DNA of 6,979 nt, taken from NCBI RefSeq assembly GCF_019420015.1, contig NZ_JAHZIA010000062.1, positions 17,137 to 24,115 of the forward strand. The letters run 5' to 3'. Origin of the DNA: Anaerofustis sp. GTDB lineage: Bacteria > Bacillota > Clostridia > Eubacteriales > Anaerofustaceae. Under the pieces are notes generated by a model that saw nothing but the letters and a program-made list of their open reading frames with translations, ran no database searches and was not told where the DNA came from. Made by a program: the position numbers and the translations under genes. Positions 1 through 6,497 of this stretch are shown here, one piece after another (the first letter of the stretch is position 1; each line of letters starts with the position of its first letter).

Positions 1-1100
1 GTTCCTATTCTGACTCCGCTTGTAACAAAAGGACTCTCTGGGTCGTTAGGCACTGTATTCTTATTTACCGTTATATACACTTCATCAAGCCTGTTTTGAA
101 GATCTTTTCCCGTAACGCCCGTTTTTCTTAAATCTGCAAGCATCAAATGATTATCCGTGCCCCCCGAAACAAGATCTATACCTCTTGACATCAGCTCATC
201 CGCAAGAACAGACGCATTTTTTACAACCTGTTTTGCATACTCTTTAAATTCAGGCTTCAATGCCTCTCCAAAGCACACTGCCTTAGAAGCTATAATATGC
301 ATAAGAGGCCCGCCTTGAGTACCCGGAAAAATTGCCTTGTTAAATTTCTTTATAAGCTCTTCGTCATTCGTCAAAATAACCCCACCTCTAGGGCCTCTGA
401 GTGTTTTATGCGTAGTTGTTGTAACAACATGAGCATATTCCACGGGGTTCATGTGACATCCTCCCGCAACAAGACCTGCAATATGAGCCATATCCACAAA
501 CAAATAAGCCCCCACTTCATCCGCTATTTCTCTGAATATATCAAACCTTATTTCTCTTGGATAAGCCGAAGCTCCGGCAATGATCATTTTAGGCTTTTCT
601 TTTTTTGCCAAATCCCTTACTTCATCATAATCTATCATATGGGTTTTGTCACAAACTCCGTAAGACACCATATTATACAAAAGCCCTGACTGATTAACAG
701 GCGAACCGTGAGTCAAATGTCCTCCGTTGTCAAGACTCATTCCCATAACCGTATCTCCTACATCACAAAGAGCCTGGTATACAGCCATATTTGCCTGCGC
801 TCCGGAATGAGGCTGAACATTTGCGTACTTTGCCCCAAACAGTTTACATACTCTTTCAATCGCTATTCTTTCCGTTTCATCCACACATTCACATCCGCCG
901 TAATATCTCTTGCCCGGATAACCTTCTGCATACTTGTTAGTAAGAACCGTACCCATAGCCGACATAACAGCAGGAGAAACTACATTTTCAGAAGCTATAA
1001 GCTCTATGTTTCTGCACTGTCTCTCATATTCCTTTAAGATACTATTGCCGACTTCTTCATCATATCCGATTAAATCCTTTATATTCTTTTCTACATCCAT
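1..1100 (-). CDS. glyA: Serine hydroxymethyltransferase, C-terminus cut by window edge
   Basis: This cytosolic PLP enzyme interconverts serine plus tetrahydrofolate with glycine plus 5,10-methylene-tetrahydrofolate, and is the main source of one-carbon units. The 366 readable residues match the SHMT family throughout: IELIASEN near residues 32-39, the NKYAEGYPGKRYYGG segment at 55-69, a PHSGAQAN segment near 97-104, VDMAHIAGLVA at 202-212, and the PLP-lysine motif TTTTHKTLRGPRGG with the Schiff-base lysine at K232. The family is usually about 410-415 residues, so roughly 45-50 C-terminal residues lie beyond position 1. The ATG at 1098-1100 is chosen because a perfect AGGAGG (1109-1114) sits 8 nt upstream and the N-terminus has normal family length. 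The gene lies downstream of the M24 peptidase terminator and has its own candidate promoter, so it is probably a separate unit. Identification is firm; a role linked to the nearby hydEGF genes is only inferred. Confidence 0.97.
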   Translation of the reverse strand, partial: MDVEKNIKDLIGYDEEVGNSILKEYERQCRNIELIASENVVSPAVMSAMGTVLTNKYAEGYPGKRYYGGCECVDETERIAIERVCKLFGAKYANVQPHSGAQANMAVYQALCDVGDTVMGMSLDNGGHLTHGSPVNQSGLLYNMVSYGVCDKTHMIDYDEVRDLAKKEKPKMIIAGASAYPREIRFDIFREIADEVGAYLFVDMAHIAGLVAGGCHMNPVEYAHVVTTTTHKTLRGPRGGVILTNDEELIKKFNKAIFPGTQGGPLMHIIASKAVCFGEALKPEFKEYAKQVVKNASVLADELMSRGIDLVSGGTDNHLMLADLRKTGVTGKDLQNRLDEVYITVNKNTVPNDPESPFVTSGVRIG

Positions 1101-1130
1101 TAAACCATCCTCCTATAGTCTACTATACTC

Positions 1131-1158
1131 ATTTTACTAAATTTAGAGGATTTTTCAA
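1131..1158 (-). promoter_or_regulatory. Candidate sigma-A promoter of glyA
   Basis: Read on the minus strand, TTGAAA (1153-1158) is followed after 16 nt by TAAAAT (1131-1136). Transcription would start a few bases downstream, giving a short leader of about 25 nt before the AGGAGG site. The match is reasonable, but the region is very AT-rich, so other hexamer pairs are possible. Confidence 0.5.
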
Positions 1159-1194
1159 ACTTTTTTTCTCAAAAAACGACATTATTTATATCAT

Positions 1195-1229
1195 ATATTG
1201 TATATAGTATTATATATTATATACAATAT
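1195..1229. repeat. AT-rich 12-bp inverted repeat upstream of glyA
   Basis: The arms ATATTGTATATA (1195-1206) and TATATACAATAT (1218-1229) are perfect reverse complements around an 11-nt spacer. The repeat lies between the peptidase terminator and the glyA promoter, about 35-75 bp upstream of the glyA -35 box. It has no U-tract placed as an intrinsic terminator would need. It could be an operator, an activator site or an AT-rich cruciform. It matches no regulator motif that I can name. Confidence 0.55.
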
Positions 1230-1241
1230 TTAGTACGCATA

Positions 1242-1270
1242 AAAAAACAGCATATTTAATGCCGTTTTTT
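1242..1270 (-). terminator. Intrinsic terminator after the M24 peptidase gene
   Basis: On the minus strand AAAAAACGGCAT pairs with ATGCTGTTTTTT around a 5-nt loop (one G-U pair), giving a 12-bp stem that ends in six U. It begins 2 nt after the peptidase stop codon. The A and U tracts flanking the hairpin make it nearly symmetrical, but the G-U pair becomes an A-C mismatch on the plus strand, so it fits the minus-strand transcript best. Confidence 0.85.
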
Positions 1271-1272
1271 AC

Positions 1273-2463
1273 TTAACATATATCTATAATATCTCTTGCA
1301 CCGCCGGTTATGCACTCGGTTTCTTCTTTTCCTATAATAAATGTTTCCTCAACGCCCACAACACCTCTGTTTTCGACACCGCATTTTGGCTCAACCGCCA
1401 TCACGGTATTTTCCTCAATAGGCTCGTCAAAACCATTTGCAATAACGGGAAATCCATCCAGGAATAACCCTACTCCGTGTCCCAAGAAAGACACTTTTCT
1501 GTTTTTATACCCCATAAAATTCTTTTTTAAATTATCCGATACATTATTCATGACATCGTTGTATATCTCGCTTGGAAGATTTCCGGGGCGTAAAAGAGAT
1601 TTTACCTTATTCAAAATCTCCATACACTCATGATGAAGCTCTCTCTCTTCAGTCGTTATACTTCCCATAAAATTGTAAATCTGAGTTTTATCCGTCTGAT
1701 AACCTTTGAAAATAGGTGATGTATCAACAAAAACCAAATCTCCTTTTTTAAGCCTGTATTCTCCTCCGACAATAGGTATAACAGAACTCAACCCCTGCAT
1801 TCCTCCGGGACCGTCATGACTCGTATTGCTCAAAGAGTTTATCCCAAAACCAAACTGTCCCAAAGCAACCTCGTTAAAAGGATCATGAAATCTTACTACC
1901 CCCTGAGAGCCCAGCTTTATTTTTTCATTATACAATACCCCCTGAAATTCAAATTCGCTGAGTCCTTCTTTTAATATTTCAGGGATAATATCATTAAACA
2001 ATTTTCCGTGAATTGCTCCGCAATGCTTAAGACAATCTATCTCATACTCACTCTTTACACTCAAAATTTTATCCAAAATCCTGTCGACGTCAAAAATGGC
2101 TTCAATATCGAGATACTTTTTCAATCGATTCATCATAAGCATACTCACCTGCGACATCTCAATATAAACATCTCCGAGATTTCTCCCCAGGTGTTTTGTA
2201 ATATCCCTATATGAACGTATTTTATAAATGTTTTCTATCGATGATTCCAAAAGAGCTCTTTCGTAATCTCTCCTTACAAATAAGTACATACTTCTGGTTT
2301 TGTTATTGAGAATCAGAATACCGTCCTGCATAGTCCCGGTAAAATAGTACTGATGTATCCTGTTTACTATAATTACATTATCCCACTTTCCGGTCTGATC
2401 CATCTTGGTTAATAATTTATCTATTCTTTTTTTACTTTCGCTCTTTGGCAGTAATTCATACAT
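1273..2463 (-). CDS. M24-family metallopeptidase (Xaa-Pro aminopeptidase/prolidase-like)
   Basis: This 396-residue protein has the two-domain layout of the creatinase/aminopeptidase P group: an N-terminal creatinase-like domain (about residues 10-135) and a C-terminal pita-bread catalytic domain (about 140-390). All five metal ligands of the M24 fold are visible: D247 in VFVDTS, D258 in GYQTDKT, H329 in LGHGVGL, E358 in MAVEPK and E372 in VGVEET. The enzyme is therefore expected to bind two metal ions and to be active. There is no signal peptide or membrane segment, so it should be cytoplasmic. The likely activity is removal of residues next to proline from small peptides, but M24 members also include non-peptidase hydrolases, so the substrate is open. 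An AGGA (2474-2477) lies 10 nt before the ATG. A strong promoter upstream and a terminator immediately downstream suggest it is transcribed alone. No functional tie to hydEGF is evident. Confidence 0.9.
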   Translation of the reverse strand: MYELLPKSESKKRIDKLLTKMDQTGKWDNVIIVNRIHQYYFTGTMQDGILILNNKTRSMYLFVRRDYERALLESSIENIYKIRSYRDITKHLGRNLGDVYIEMSQVSMLMMNRLKKYLDIEAIFDVDRILDKILSVKSEYEIDCLKHCGAIHGKLFNDIIPEILKEGLSEFEFQGVLYNEKIKLGSQGVVRFHDPFNEVALGQFGFGINSLSNTSHDGPGGMQGLSSVIPIVGGEYRLKKGDLVFVDTSPIFKGYQTDKTQIYNFMGSITTEERELHHECMEILNKVKSLLRPGNLPSEIYNDVMNNVSDNLKKNFMGYKNRKVSFLGHGVGLFLDGFPVIANGFDEPIEENTVMAVEPKCGVENRGVVGVEETFIIGKEETECITGGARDIIDIC

Positions 2464-2518
2464 ATGGCTAAAATCCTTTGCAATGTAATATTTATTATAT
2501 TTATCAAATTTTTGTATT

Positions 2519-2547
2519 ATTATAACCGCAATCCGATTTTATTTCAA
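2519..2547 (-). promoter_or_regulatory. Sigma-A promoter of the M24 peptidase gene
   Basis: On the minus strand TTGAAA (2542-2547) is followed by exactly 17 nt and then a perfect TATAAT (2519-2524). Predicted initiation falls about 45-50 nt upstream of the start codon. This is among the best promoter matches in the window and argues that the peptidase does not depend on read-through from hydF. Confidence 0.75.
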
Positions 2548-2549
2548 TC

Positions 2550-2580
2550 ATACAATTCGTATAAAATATATTTTAACGAA
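2550..2580. promoter_or_regulatory. Overlapping palindromes just upstream of the peptidase promoter
   Basis: Two overlapping symmetric elements occur here. ATAC-N5-GTAT spans 2550-2562. A larger one with arms TTCGT (2556-2560) and ACGAA (2576-2580) encloses AAAATATATTTT (2563-2574). They begin 2 bp upstream of the -35 box, where an activator site or an AT-rich UP element would sit. No known operator is recognised, and AT-richness makes chance symmetry possible. Confidence 0.4.
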
Positions 2581-2679
2581 ATAAAACAGTGAGTATTAAC
2601 CTCTGCACTTTCTTAAAACATACCGGTATATAAGAATACCAAAACAAAGACGTTCTGTTACGTTATACCAAGCTGATTT

Positions 2680-3870
2680 TTATATCTCTATTCCGAGAGG
2701 CTTAACTGCCCTGCTTAAAATACCGTTTAAATAAGCAAGCAAAATACCGTAATTTACGATTTTTTTCCCCTCATTTACCGCAAAATGAATTCTGTGTTTC
2801 ATCTCTCTCTCATTTAACATGCACCCTCCGCAGTGGACAATCAAAGAATATTTACTTAAATCCGTCGGGAATTCTCCCCCACTCGAAAATTCAAAGTTAA
2901 GTTCTTTACCCGTGAATTTTTTTAACATCTTTGGTATTTTTTCACTTCCTATGTCTCCGCACTGCCTGTGATGAGTACATCCCTCGCTTATAAGAATCAC
3001 ATCTCCGTCTTTGAGTTCTTTTACTTTTCTGACCCCGTCAATTAAAATGTCGATTTCTCCTTTATACCTGGCAAACAAAACAGAAAAAGAAGTAAGAGGT
3101 GTATCTTTTGGAGTATCCTCATTTACCCTTTTAAAAACCTGAGAATCTGTAATTACAAGAGAAGGCTTTTCTTTCATCGACAAAATCGTATTTTTAAGCT
3201 CATCCTCTTTGCACATAACGGCAACGGCACCCTTATCCAAAATATCTCTTATTGTCTGTTGCTGAGGAAGAATAAGACGTCCTTTCGGTGCAGCCTTATC
3301 GATTGGTATAACCAAAATAACCTTGTCCGATTCATGTATAAGATCTGAAACAATTACTTTGCTGTCCTCTTTGAAAGCTTTTTTTGATATCAGTTCTTTT
3401 AGATTTTCTATATTTTTACCTGTAAGAGCACTGACATATATTACATTATCAGTATTATTATCTTCACTTATATTCAAAGACTCGGATTTATTCATTACTG
3501 TTATATAAGGAATACCTTTTTCTTTTATCCTATTCAAAATCAAATCGTCTTCTTCCTGTATTCCAATCAAACTGTCTACAACAAGTAAAGCAATATCGGT
3601 TTTATCCAATACCTGATAAGCCTTTTCTATCCTCTTCTTTCCCAGGATTCCTTCATCATCAAGACCGGGAGTGTCAGTTATCATAACGGGCCCCAAAGGA
3701 AGCAATTCCATCCCTTTGCTCACCGGATCGGTAGTGGTTCCTTTTATGTCGGATACTATGGATAAGTTTTGTCCCGTAATGGCATTTATAATACTCGATT
3801 TTCCGGCATTTCTTTTTCCGAATATTCCTATATGAATCCTTTCTCCTTTAGGTGTATCGTTAAGTCCCAT
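2680..3870 (-). CDS. hydF: [FeFe]-hydrogenase maturation GTPase HydF
   Basis: HydF is the cytosolic GTPase scaffold on which the 2Fe precursor of the H-cluster is assembled and from which it is passed to apo-hydrogenase. In the 396-residue protein the GTPase domain (about 1-165) carries a Walker A loop GKRNAGKS at 18-25, GTTTDPV at 44-50, DTPG at 66-69, NKSE at 127-130 and SALTGKN as the G5 element. A middle dimerisation domain follows. The C-terminal cluster domain has CTHH at 298-301 and HCGGC at 346-350, the iron-sulfur signature of HydF with ligand candidates C298, C347 and C350. A GTG at 3879 would add three residues and abut the hydG stop. The ATG at 3868-3870 is preferred because AGGTG (3877-3881) lies 6 nt upstream and the N-terminus MGLNDTP is typical of the family. 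The gene starts 9 nt after hydG, so the two are cotranscribed and probably translationally coupled. The glutamate ending the G4 motif, where NKxD is usual, is a small oddity. Confidence 0.97.
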   Translation of the reverse strand: MGLNDTPKGERIHIGIFGKRNAGKSSIINAITGQNLSIVSDIKGTTTDPVSKGMELLPLGPVMITDTPGLDDEGILGKKRIEKAYQVLDKTDIALLVVDSLIGIQEEDDLILNRIKEKGIPYITVMNKSESLNISEDNNTDNVIYVSALTGKNIENLKELISKKAFKEDSKVIVSDLIHESDKVILVIPIDKAAPKGRLILPQQQTIRDILDKGAVAVMCKEDELKNTILSMKEKPSLVITDSQVFKRVNEDTPKDTPLTSFSVLFARYKGEIDILIDGVRKVKELKDGDVILISEGCTHHRQCGDIGSEKIPKMLKKFTGKELNFEFSSGGEFPTDLSKYSLIVHCGGCMLNEREMKHRIHFAVNEGKKIVNYGILLAYLNGILSRAVKPLGIEI

Positions 3871-3876
3871 AAATCT

Positions 3877-3881
3877 CACCT
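3877..3881 (-). promoter_or_regulatory. hydF ribosome binding site overlapping the hydG stop codon
   Basis: The minus-strand sequence AGGTG overlaps the TAG stop of hydG (3880-3882) and lies 6 nt before the hydF ATG. This supports the ATG over the upstream GTG, which would itself lie inside the binding site. Confidence 0.6.
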
Positions 3882-5307
3882 ATACCCTGAAATCACGTTG
3901 TCCGTTTTTAATATTTTCAACATTCTTCCTTACGACTTCTCTCATTTTTTCGCTCGGAATCTTTTTCATTTCTCTTTCTATCAATTCATATCCGTCTTTC
4001 TTGGTCTTTTCACTGGCATAATCTTCCAAATACTCTGCAAGAGTCATTATTGCATTTGGCTGACAACAGTTTGCAATTTGTTTGCTCTTAACAAGCTGCA
4101 TAAATCTGTCTCCTGTCCTGCCTTCTCTGTAACATGCAGTACAAAAACTAGGTATATAATCCATTCCGATTAACCAGTCCACGACTTCGTCCAACGGTCT
4201 GTTGTCGCTCAGTTCAAACTGCGCCGAATTTTCCTCTTCCGGTTCATCGTCCGCATATCCGCCCACACTTGTTTTACTGCCTCCGCTTATTTGAGATATT
4301 CCCAAATTAAGAACTTTTTCTCTGCATTCCTTACTTTCTCTGGTAGAAATAATCATCCCTGTATACGGAACGGCAATCCTTAAACACGCAACTATTTTCG
4401 CAAATGTATCATCATCAATCCCGTTATCGAAGTCGTCAGGGTCTATGTCATCCGCTCTTCTGAGTCTCGGAACCGAAATCGTATGAGGTCCTACCCCTTT
4501 GTACGCTTCCAAATGTTCTGCATGCATAAGAATACCCGTAAAATCATATCTGTACAGATTAAGTCCGAACAAAACACCTATCCCCACATCGTCTATACCT
4601 CCGTCCATGGCTCTGTCCATAGCTTCCGTATGATAAGCATAATTATGCTTTGGTCCGGTCGGATGAAGCTGTTCATAGGCTTCTTTGTTATATGTTTCTT
4701 GGAATAAAATATACGTTCCGATTCCCGCTTCCTTTAATTTTCTGTAGTTTTCAACCGTAGTAGCCGCTATATTTACATTTACTCTTCTTATCGAACCGTT
4801 CTTGTGCTTTATCGAATATATGGTCTTTATACTTTCAAGAATATATTCTATAGGATTGTTTACAGGGTCCTCCCCCGATTCTATTGCAAGCCTTTTATGC
4901 CCCAAATCTTGCAAAGCTATCACTTCTCTTTTTATTTCTTCCTGCGTAAGCTTCTTCCTGCATATATGCTTGTTTTTATAATGATAAGGACAATACGTAC
5001 ATCCGTTTACACAGTAGTTTGATAAGTATAAAGGAGCAAAAGTAACTATCCTGTTTCCATAAAATTCTTCTTTTATTTCCTTTGCAAGCTTAAATATTTC
5101 CTCATTTTTTTCTGCTATATCACAATCAAGCAAAACAGTAGCCTCTCTGTGAGAAAGACCTTTTTTCTTCCTTGCTTTTTCAAGAATTTCATCAATCAGC
5201 TTTTCGTTATGTTTATTTTCCTCTGCATATTTAAGAGTATCTAAAATCTCATCGTTGTTTATAAACTCTTCCGCTTTTGGTGACATAATATCATATTTTA
5301 TATTCAT
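3880..5307 (-). CDS. hydG: [FeFe]-hydrogenase maturation radical SAM tyrosine lyase HydG
   Basis: HydG cleaves tyrosine by radical SAM chemistry to p-cresol and dehydroglycine, which is converted to CO and cyanide bound to an auxiliary iron-sulfur cluster, yielding the Fe(CO)2(CN)-cysteine unit for the H-cluster. The 475-residue product has normal length. The SAM-cluster motif is CVNGCTYC with cysteines C99, C103 and C106. The auxiliary-cluster motif CX2CX22C is intact at C389, C392 and C415, within CTACYREGRTGDRF and a following NCCQPNA, with an extra neighbouring cysteine at C414. These motifs distinguish HydG from ThiH and from HydE. An upstream in-frame TTG would add seven residues, but the ATG at 5305-5307 has AAAGGAG (5316-5322) at 8 nt spacing, so the ATG is chosen. 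The gene lies 109 nt after hydE and 9 nt before hydF. Identification is secure, and all key residues are present, so it should be active. Confidence 0.97.
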   Translation of the reverse strand: MNIKYDIMSPKAEEFINNDEILDTLKYAEENKHNEKLIDEILEKARKKKGLSHREATVLLDCDIAEKNEEIFKLAKEIKEEFYGNRIVTFAPLYLSNYCVNGCTYCPYHYKNKHICRKKLTQEEIKREVIALQDLGHKRLAIESGEDPVNNPIEYILESIKTIYSIKHKNGSIRRVNVNIAATTVENYRKLKEAGIGTYILFQETYNKEAYEQLHPTGPKHNYAYHTEAMDRAMDGGIDDVGIGVLFGLNLYRYDFTGILMHAEHLEAYKGVGPHTISVPRLRRADDIDPDDFDNGIDDDTFAKIVACLRIAVPYTGMIISTRESKECREKVLNLGISQISGGSKTSVGGYADDEPEEENSAQFELSDNRPLDEVVDWLIGMDYIPSFCTACYREGRTGDRFMQLVKSKQIANCCQPNAIMTLAEYLEDYASEKTKKDGYELIEREMKKIPSEKMREVVRKNVENIKNGQRDFRV

Positions 5308-5315
5308 AGTATTAT

Positions 5316-5322
5316 CTCCTTT
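5316..5322 (-). promoter_or_regulatory. hydG ribosome binding site that sets the ATG start
   Basis: AAAGGAG on the minus strand lies 8 nt before the ATG at 5307. It falls inside the longer reading frame that begins at TTG 5328, so the longer frame is very unlikely to be the real protein. Confidence 0.8.
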
Positions 5323-5416
5323 TCTCAATTGATTTTATACAGAATATATAATTTAATTTCCGTAATATTCGCAAATTATATTTTAACTCATTTAAAATGT
5401 ATTTTTTATCAAAAAA

Positions 5417-6457
5417 TTATTTTACCAAACTGTCTCCTCTGTCAGACACAATATCGTAACCTATCTTTTTCATACTGTTTTTCAAAATTTCAAGGCTTTC
5501 CGCAGCTTCTTGACCGGTATTTGCCTTGTTGTCATAAAGCATGTATTTTTCCCTCACGCTTACAGGAGATAGGTTTGGCATTATAACATTCGCTCCCGCC
5601 AAAATCCCCTTCTCTCTTCCTTCTTTATCTATAGTTGACAAAGCAGTAGTCGAAGGAAGCAGAACCGGCGGAATCATTAAACGTATTATTCCCAAAAGAA
5701 TCAATGTAAGTTTAAGACTGCCTTTATCTTTATCCCTAAATGGAGTATCTTTATGAGGAATAAAAGGACCTATCCCAACCATATGAGGATTTAGTTTTTT
5801 AATAAAAATCAAATCATCTGCTACGTTAGCGCTATTTTGATAAGGCGATCCAACCATAATGCCCGTACCCACCTGATATCCTATCTTTTTCAAATCATAA
5901 AGACATCTCTTACGATTATCCAAAGATAAATCCTTAGGATGTAGCTTTGAGTAGTGTTCACCGTCTGCGCTTTCATGACGAAGCAGATATCTGTCAGCTC
6001 CCGCATCAAAATATTTTTTATAACTCTCATAACTTTTTTCACCGACAGATAAAGTCAGTGCACAATCGGGATATCTCTCCTTTAAAGAAGAAATTATTTC
6101 AACCATTCTTTCATCGGTAAAATAAGGGTCTTCCCCTCCTTGAAGAACAAAAGTCCTAAACCCCAGTTTATAACCTTCTTCTGCACAGTTAAGGATATCT
6201 TCTTTCGACAAGCGGTATCTTTCGGTCTTAGAATTTGAACACCTTATACCGCAGTAATAACAATCGTTTTTACAGTAGTTTGTAAACTCTATAAGACCTC
6301 TTATATAAATATCATTTCCGTAAAATTCTTTTCTTCTTTCTCTAGCCAAAGAAAAAAGATACTCGCTGTTTTTATCGTCTATATTATCCAGTAAATATAT
6401 AAATTCATCTTTTGACAATGATTTTTGATTATAAAGTTTATCTATAACCTTCTTCAA
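5417..6457 (-). CDS. hydE: [FeFe]-hydrogenase maturation radical SAM enzyme HydE
   Basis: HydE is a radical SAM enzyme that acts on the Fe(CO)2(CN)-cysteine product of HydG, freeing it from the cysteine carbon skeleton on the way to the 2Fe precursor loaded on HydF. The 346-residue protein has the SAM-cluster motif CKNDCYYC with C62, C66 and C69, followed by GIRCSN as in HydE and its biotin-synthase-like relatives, and LQGGEDPY at 105-112 as the SAM-binding GGE element. The C-terminal third contains no cysteine, so the optional second iron-sulfur site found in some HydE proteins is absent. The start is taken as TTG at 6455-6457 because GGAGG (6463-6467) is 5 nt upstream and MKKVIDKLYN is a normal HydE beginning. 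A TTG at 6469 lies upstream of that site and is rejected. It is the first gene of hydEGF, preceded by an attenuator-like leader. hydE versus a related PylB/BioB-type enzyme is settled by the neighbouring hydG and hydF. Confidence 0.95.
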   Translation of the reverse strand: MKKVIDKLYNQKSLSKDEFIYLLDNIDDKNSEYLFSLARERRKEFYGNDIYIRGLIEFTNYCKNDCYYCGIRCSNSKTERYRLSKEDILNCAEEGYKLGFRTFVLQGGEDPYFTDERMVEIISSLKERYPDCALTLSVGEKSYESYKKYFDAGADRYLLRHESADGEHYSKLHPKDLSLDNRKRCLYDLKKIGYQVGTGIMVGSPYQNSANVADDLIFIKKLNPHMVGIGPFIPHKDTPFRDKDKGSLKLTLILLGIIRLMIPPVLLPSTTALSTIDKEGREKGILAGANVIMPNLSPVSVREKYMLYDNKANTGQEAAESLEILKNSMKKIGYDIVSDRGDSLVK

Positions 6458-6462
6458 AAATA

Positions 6463-6467
6463 CCTCC
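6463..6467 (-). promoter_or_regulatory. hydE ribosome binding site next to the leader terminator
   Basis: GGAGG lies 5 nt before the TTG start and only 3 nt after the TTTTTA tract of the leader hairpin. It decides the hydE start. The tight packing means the leader hairpin could also influence ribosome access. Confidence 0.8.
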
Positions 6468-6470
6468 AAA

Positions 6471-6497
6471 TAAAAATCCCATGCCTAAAGCATGAGA
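6471..6497 (-). terminator. Leader terminator (attenuator) in front of hydE
   Basis: On the minus strand TCTCATGC (6497-6490) pairs with GCATGGGA (6484-6477) around the loop TTTAG, an 8-bp stem with one G-U pair. It is followed at once by TTTTTA and then TTT. This is an intrinsic terminator, placed inside the 5' leader of hydE just before its ribosome binding site rather than after a gene. No minus-strand gene lies between it and the hydE promoter, so its natural role is conditional termination. Confidence 0.75.

Noticed and set aside
297..1140. Plus-strand reading frames opposite glyA
   Set aside because: They are antisense shadows of a gene with strong SHMT conservation. The encoded sequences are low-complexity, and no binding sites precede them.
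2581..2679. Hairpins after hydF as a terminator (GGTAT/ATACC and TTCTTA/TAAGAA, around the palindrome ATACCGGTAT at 2620-2629)
   Set aside because: Stems are only 5-6 bp and no U-tract follows, so I could not call an intrinsic terminator. Where the hydF transcript ends is unresolved.
5328..5416. Possible internal promoter in the hydE-hydG gap (TTGCGA then TTATAT)
   Set aside because: The match is weak and the gap is AT-rich, so chance hexamers are expected. Cotranscription from hydE is the simpler reading.
3769..5756. Plus-strand reading frames opposite hydF, hydG and hydE
   Set aside because: They are antisense to genes with intact catalytic motifs and have no family features of their own.
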